DNA of 10,651 nt from positions 1 through 10,651 of the forward strand of contig JAPPBZ010000141.1 of assembly GCA_026702635.1 (NCBI GenBank), read 5' to 3'. This document shows, one piece after another, positions 7,609 through 10,651 of the stretch. The notes under the pieces were generated by a model. It did not search any database. It was not told where the DNA came from and was given only the letters and a program-made list of their open reading frames with translations. How positions within the stretch are numbered: the first letter of the stretch is position 1; every line of letters begins with the position of its first letter. Source of the DNA: Bacteroidota bacterium (GTDB taxonomy: Bacteria > Bacteroidota > Rhodothermia > Rhodothermales > Bin80). The position numbers and the translations under genes were made by a program.

Positions 7609-8798
7609 AAGATTCTCGTATGCGCACCCGCTTGAGATTCGGCGTAGTACTTGTCTGGGGATTTAGCCTCACATTCTGTGTACAAGGGCAGATCACAAAG
7701 CTGCCGCACGCCGACACAACCAGTGGAAATTACTTTGGAACTGCTGTCGCATTGGATGGGAAGCGGGCAATTGTCGGGGCTAGTGGCGAAAAATCCTGTG
7801 GCGATGGAGGTGGAGCTGCTTATGTCTTTGAACTGACCGATTCTACCGGATATTGGGAGAAAACTGCACGACTTCTGCCCAAAGATTGTGAGGCAGGGCT
7901 TACTTTTGGACGGAAGGTGGCGATCAACGGCCGCGTAGCTCTCGTCGCCGCCAGCCAGGAATACTTTGCAACCGAACGCTCGAATGCAGTCTATGTGTAT
8001 GAGGAAAATGACGCAGGAGAATGGAACCAAACTGCACGCCTGACCGGCGAAGGGAGTCGGGGAGTTGTCGGTGCGGCCGTCGCCATCCACAATAACCGTG
8101 CACTCCTTACCACTGCCGGAGACCCGACGCCCGGCAGCCAAAAGGATGGTGCTGCCTACATCTACGAAAAAGAAAATGACCGCTGGCGACTGGAACATCA
8201 ATTAATCGGTTCCGGGAACATCCGAAGAGGCGTTTTTGGCGGGAATGCAGCACTTCATGATAATATTCTGGCCGTAGCAAGCAGTGCCTATTTCAGTCGG
8301 CGGGCCGGATCCGTATATATCTTTGAGCTCGATCAGAATGGATCCTGGTCTGAGTCTGCCCGGCTGGAGGAGATTGAGGACTTTTATATTTCGTTGGACC
8401 TCTATGGGAATGAGCTACTCGTCGGGCAGGCTAGGGCTGGTTCTCGCGAGTCTGGGCAAGCGACACTCTTTACACGGGATTCGACAGGGACATGGCTGAA
8501 GACGGCTACTTTGGAACCTCCAACCCCCTACCGAAAAGGAGCTTTCGGTACCGAGGTAGCACTTTATAAGGATCGTGCGCTGGTGGTTGGCTACGATGAA
8601 CAGTTGCGGCTGAATTTCAATGTTGATCGTGTGGTGTACATCTACGCCCGCCAAGATGGGCAATGGAGCTACCAAGGAATTATTGACATTGGAGAAGCCG
8701 CATTTGGCAACTCTATTGACTTGTATGAGAATACCGCACTTGTCGGTGCTGCGGGGAGCTCTGGCGCAGGTAGAGCCTATGTCATCAGAATCCCATGA
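7605..8798 (+). CDS. Secreted FG-GAP repeat protein, predicted seven-bladed beta-propeller
   Basis: The ATG at 7605 overlaps the upstream stop (ATGA), giving 397 residues; ATG 7620 is an alternative start. Basic residues and a hydrophobic stretch (about 12-24) form a likely signal peptide, with possible cleavage near CVQG-QI (25-30). C25 is a poor lipobox match (LTFC), so a lipoprotein is less likely. The mature part is built from repeats of about 50-56 residues: FG, a short strand, a charged turn, a strand ending in small residues, a loop with glycine, an AYVFE-like strand, then a W and a final ARL-like strand. Repeats begin near 42, 98, 153, 209, 259, 312 and 365. The last is cut short and the N-terminal strand ITKLPHA (30-36) would complete it. 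Only two cysteines (C65, C95) remain in the mature chain. The fold is integrin-alpha-like; partner and function are unknown. No T9SS tail is visible. Confidence 0.8.
   Translation: MKDSRMRTRLRFGVVLVWGFSLTFCVQGQITKLPHADTTSGNYFGTAVALDGKRAIVGASGEKSCGDGGGAAYVFELTDSTGYWEKTARLLPKDCEAGLTFGRKVAINGRVALVAASQEYFATERSNAVYVYEENDAGEWNQTARLTGEGSRGVVGAAVAIHNNRALLTTAGDPTPGSQKDGAAYIYEKENDRWRLEHQLIGSGNIRRGVFGGNAALHDNILAVASSAYFSRRAGSVYIFELDQNGSWSESARLEEIEDFYISLDLYGNELLVGQARAGSRESGQATLFTRDSTGTWLKTATLEPPTPYRKGAFGTEVALYKDRALVVGYDEQLRLNFNVDRVVYIYARQDGQWSYQGIIDIGEAAFGNSIDLYENTALVGAAGSSGAGRAYVIRIP
7728..8795 (+). repeat. Seven FG-GAP/beta-propeller repeats (protein-level)
   Basis: Repeat units of 50-56 residues cover residues 42-397 of the protein starting at 7605. 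FG or a related pair opens most units: YFG, TFG, VVG, VFG, FYI, AFG and AFG. Each unit then has a VALxxxRALV-like pair of strands and an aromatic strand (AYVFE, VYVYE, AYIYE, VYIFE, ATLFT, VYIYA, AYVIR). Most keep a tryptophan at the outer strand. DNA-level identity between units is low, so the repeats are old. Confidence 0.75.
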
Positions 8799-9385
8799 AC
8801 CTGGATATGCTATTTGAGAGCATCGCCGTCCTGACAGGTATCCTGTGCGTATGGCTGAACGTTCGACAGAATATCTGGACATGGCCGACTGCAATCATCA
8901 GTAGCATCCTTTTTGGAGTTGTGTTCTTTGAGGCACGGCTCTATACCACGATGCTCCTGCAGGGGCTCTTCATTGGAATATCGGTCTATGGATGGAAATC
9001 CTGGTTAACCGGTGGCCCAGGGGGCGGAATCCTGTTCGTGACCCGGCTTCACCAAATGACGGGGTTAGTGCTGCTTCTGCTTACGCTAGTGGGGACCACG
9101 GGACTTGCCTTGGCCCTCAACTACATCACTGCATCCGACTATCCGATCCTTGAAGGCCTCACCACTGCGCTAAGCGTCATCGCTAGTTGGATGGCGGCCC
9201 GGAAAATTCTTGAAAGCTGGGTAGTCTGGATCGTCACCGACACGATTTATGTTGGACTATACCTCGCAACCGGACTCTATCTCACGCTTCTCTTGTACCT
9301 ATTGTACCTGGGTTTGGCAACCGCAGGATTTATCGCTTGGCGTGATTCTTACCGCAACAACACCATTCTTCGCGAGGTGACCTGA
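8795..9385 (+). CDS. pnuC: PnuC-family transporter, probably for nicotinamide riboside (or thiamine)
   Basis: PnuC proteins are small inner-membrane facilitators that let nicotinamide riboside enter the cell, where phosphorylation traps it for NAD salvage; close relatives (PnuT) carry thiamine. Length is 196 residues. About seven hydrophobic segments are visible (near 6-22, 31-47, 53-69, 86-108, 122-137, 141-157 and 161-181). Family landmarks are VWLNVRQNIWTWP (19-31), the VYGWKSW motif (64-70), ALSVIASWMAARKILESW (125-142) and WIVTDTIYVGLY (145-156). The start ATG overlaps the previous stop (ATGA), so it is likely translationally coupled to the propeller gene. Nothing here settles nicotinamide riboside against thiamine; no TPP riboswitch or thiamine gene is visible. 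The 3' end overlaps the minus-strand gene by 37 bases. Confidence 0.85.
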   Translation: MNLDMLFESIAVLTGILCVWLNVRQNIWTWPTAIISSILFGVVFFEARLYTTMLLQGLFIGISVYGWKSWLTGGPGGGILFVTRLHQMTGLVLLLLTLVGTTGLALALNYITASDYPILEGLTTALSVIASWMAARKILESWVVWIVTDTIYVGLYLATGLYLTLLLYLLYLGLATAGFIAWRDSYRNNTILREVT

Positions 9386-9597
9386 TGCCCCACGCGTAAC
9401 TGGTAGAGATAAGTTCCGCCCGGGAGACCATTTGCGTGAAACCTGATCGTATGTTTCCCGGCAGGTAGGTGTTGATCTACCAGTGTGCGTACCAATCGAC
9501 CAGCTACGTCAAATACATGAAGGGTAACCGAACTGCTTTCATTGAGCTCATACTCAATGACTGTTGTCGGATTGAATGGATTTGGATAATTCTGGTG
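9349..9597 (-). other. T9SS type A sorting domain (Por secretion system C-terminal tail)
   Basis: This is the roughly 80-residue C-terminal part of the DUF1501 gene, beginning at HQNYPNPFNP. The NYPNPFNP opening, the VFDVAGR turn and the closing basic strand (RRMVLLR) are family hallmarks. Such tails direct cargo through the type IX system and are usually cleaved. It is the main taxonomic marker in the window. Confidence 0.88.
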
Positions 9598-10651
9598 TAG
9601 CACCAGCGTGCTGGGAATTTCATCTGGGCGTTCCGTACTAGTATACACCGGATCAGCAGGGTTTGCAATGATGTCAAGCAGATCAAATGACCGTCCCAGG
9701 ATATGTGAGTTGACAGATTCTGCAAACCCAAACCAGTGCTGCAATACGGTAGCATAAACTGCGCGGAAGTCAATCCCATGCTTGAGATTACCATGTTCGT
9801 CCAGATCCTTCAGCGAGGGAGACTGTCCAAATAAACCCCCTTTTGCCCCCGGACCAAACAGAAATAGCGGTGCAGCAGTGCCATGGTCCGTTCCATCAGA
9901 ACCATTCTCGTATACCCTGCGACCAAATTCGGAGAATGTCATAATCAGGACATCCTGGCTGAGCTCGCCTAGGTCTCTCAGAAATGCATCAACGGTTTCA
10001 GACATTGCCCGCAGCAGTGTGGCATGCCGACCATAGACACTACCCTGTGATCCGTGCGTGTCAAACCCACCCAGACTGACATGGTATACCTGGGCGCCAA
10101 GATCTCCTTTGATGAGCCGGGCAACCGTGGAAAGTCTATCGGAAAAATAATACGGCTCAAGTTGTGGATACGAAACGGTGTTCGCACCTCTGGAAGCAGC
10201 TTCCTGAACAGCTTTGCCGTAAATAAACGCATCATTCGCAATGCGGCGCATGAATTTAATCTCATTGCCGTACGCGTTGTCGGGAGCTTTTTGTTCGTCA
10301 AACAATCCCCCCGTACGAACGAGCCTCCGAAATACTTCTACATTGGCCATGGTCATGCCCATCGCTTGCGCCTGACCATCAAATAAGCGGGAGGTAATGC
10401 CACCGACCTGTACAGCCAGAGGATACTCACGCGGCTTTGTCTCGAAGTCAGGGAATTGGAACTCGAGTTTCCGACCAATCCACCCGGAGGTGTCCTCTGC
10501 TCTTTCCCCCACTCCCGACATCCAGTTATCTGTACCCTGAAAATGAGATAAACTTGAATTCTCATATCCTACTCCCTGGATGATTGACATCTGTCCCTCA
10601 TCATAAAGCTCGCGCAGCGTGGCCATTGCAGGGTGGAATCCCAGTTCGGAG
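9349..10651 (-). CDS. DUF1501 family protein with C-terminal T9SS sorting domain, partial at right edge
   Basis: The frame is open to the right edge: codons upstream of the ATG at 10626 read SELGFHPA, a typical interior DUF1501 stretch, so the N-terminus is outside the window. DUF1501 proteins are predicted exported members of the alkaline phosphatase/sulfatase superfamily of unproven activity. Counting from that ATG, landmarks are LYDEGQMSIIQGVGYEN (7-23), GGFDTHGSQG (186-195), TFSEFGRRVYENGSDGTDHG (230-249) and GAKGGLFGQSPSL (260-272). After a linker, residues 344-425 form a type A T9SS sorting domain: HQNYPNPFNPTT (344-355), YDVAGR-like FDVAGRLVRTL (372-382), a GKHTIRF strand (390-396) and a GGTYLYQL strand (403-410). 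The protein should be exported by Sec, then passed over the outer membrane by T9SS. Its last codons run antisense to the end of pnuC. Confidence 0.9.
   Translation of the reverse strand, partial: SELGFHPAMATLRELYDEGQMSIIQGVGYENSSLSHFQGTDNWMSGVGERAEDTSGWIGRKLEFQFPDFETKPREYPLAVQVGGITSRLFDGQAQAMGMTMANVEVFRRLVRTGGLFDEQKAPDNAYGNEIKFMRRIANDAFIYGKAVQEAASRGANTVSYPQLEPYYFSDRLSTVARLIKGDLGAQVYHVSLGGFDTHGSQGSVYGRHATLLRAMSETVDAFLRDLGELSQDVLIMTFSEFGRRVYENGSDGTDHGTAAPLFLFGPGAKGGLFGQSPSLKDLDEHGNLKHGIDFRAVYATVLQHWFGFAESVNSHILGRSFDLLDIIANPADPVYTSTERPDEIPSTLVLHQNYPNPFNPTTVIEYELNESSSVTLHVFDVAGRLVRTLVDQHLPAGKHTIRFHANGLPGGTYLYQLRVGHQVTSRRMVLLR

Noticed and set aside
7536..8201. 221-residue open frame on the minus strand opposite the ABC-F end and propeller gene
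   Set aside because: The plus-strand genes show domain structure over the same bases; this translation is low-complexity serine/cysteine-rich with no motif.
1..10651. CRISPR arrays, tRNA/rRNA genes, insertion sequences, toxin-antitoxin or defence genes
   Set aside because: No direct-repeat arrays, cloverleaf sequences, terminal inverted repeats or matching protein motifs were seen; coding space is filled by housekeeping and envelope genes.

Overview
The window is a dense stretch of bacterial chromosome with nine protein genes and almost no intergenic space (largest gap 78 bases). Eight genes lie on the plus strand; one converges from the minus strand at the right edge. The best taxonomic clue is the minus-strand protein. 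It ends in a type IX secretion (Por) C-terminal sorting domain with the motif NYPNPFNPTT, typical of the Bacteroidota/Rhodothermota/Balneolota/Ignavibacteria group. Most starts lack a convincing Shine-Dalgarno sequence and one gene uses TTG, which fits the same group. A Rhodothermota- or Balneolota-like bacterium is my best guess, by inference only.

Layout, left to right: (1) the 3' part of an envelope glycosyltransferase-like protein whose C-terminus is a catalytically degenerate sugar-phosphotransferase module (1-875); (2) accA, acetyl-CoA carboxylase alpha (933-1925); (3) nadC, quinolinate phosphoribosyltransferase (1932-2828), 6 bases after accA; (4) an M20-type hydantoinase/carbamoylase-family amidohydrolase (2907-4154), preceded by a plausible Bacteroidota-type promoter; (5) an initiating polyprenyl-phosphate sugar-1-phosphate transferase of the WcaJ/WbaP type (4204-5601); (6) an ABC-F ATPase starting at TTG (5611-7608); (7) a secreted protein predicted to be a seven-bladed FG-GAP beta-propeller (7605-8798); (8) a PnuC-family transporter (8795-9385); (9) the 3' part of a DUF1501 protein with a T9SS sorting tail (minus strand, 9349-10651).

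Genes 5 to 8 look like one transcription unit: a 9-base gap and then two ATGA stop/start overlaps. Two themes recur: envelope polysaccharide synthesis (genes 1 and 5) and NAD metabolism (nadC for de novo synthesis, the PnuC-type transporter for possible precursor uptake). accA supplies malonyl-CoA for fatty acid synthesis. The last two genes overlap tail to tail by 37 bases, so no separate terminator fits between them.

I see no CRISPR array, tRNA, rRNA, insertion sequence, prophage or defence system. The most unusual points are the beta-propeller gene translationally coupled between an ABC-F gene and a pnuC gene, the 37-base antisense overlap, and the degenerate transferase module. None of these amounts to a demonstrated new system.
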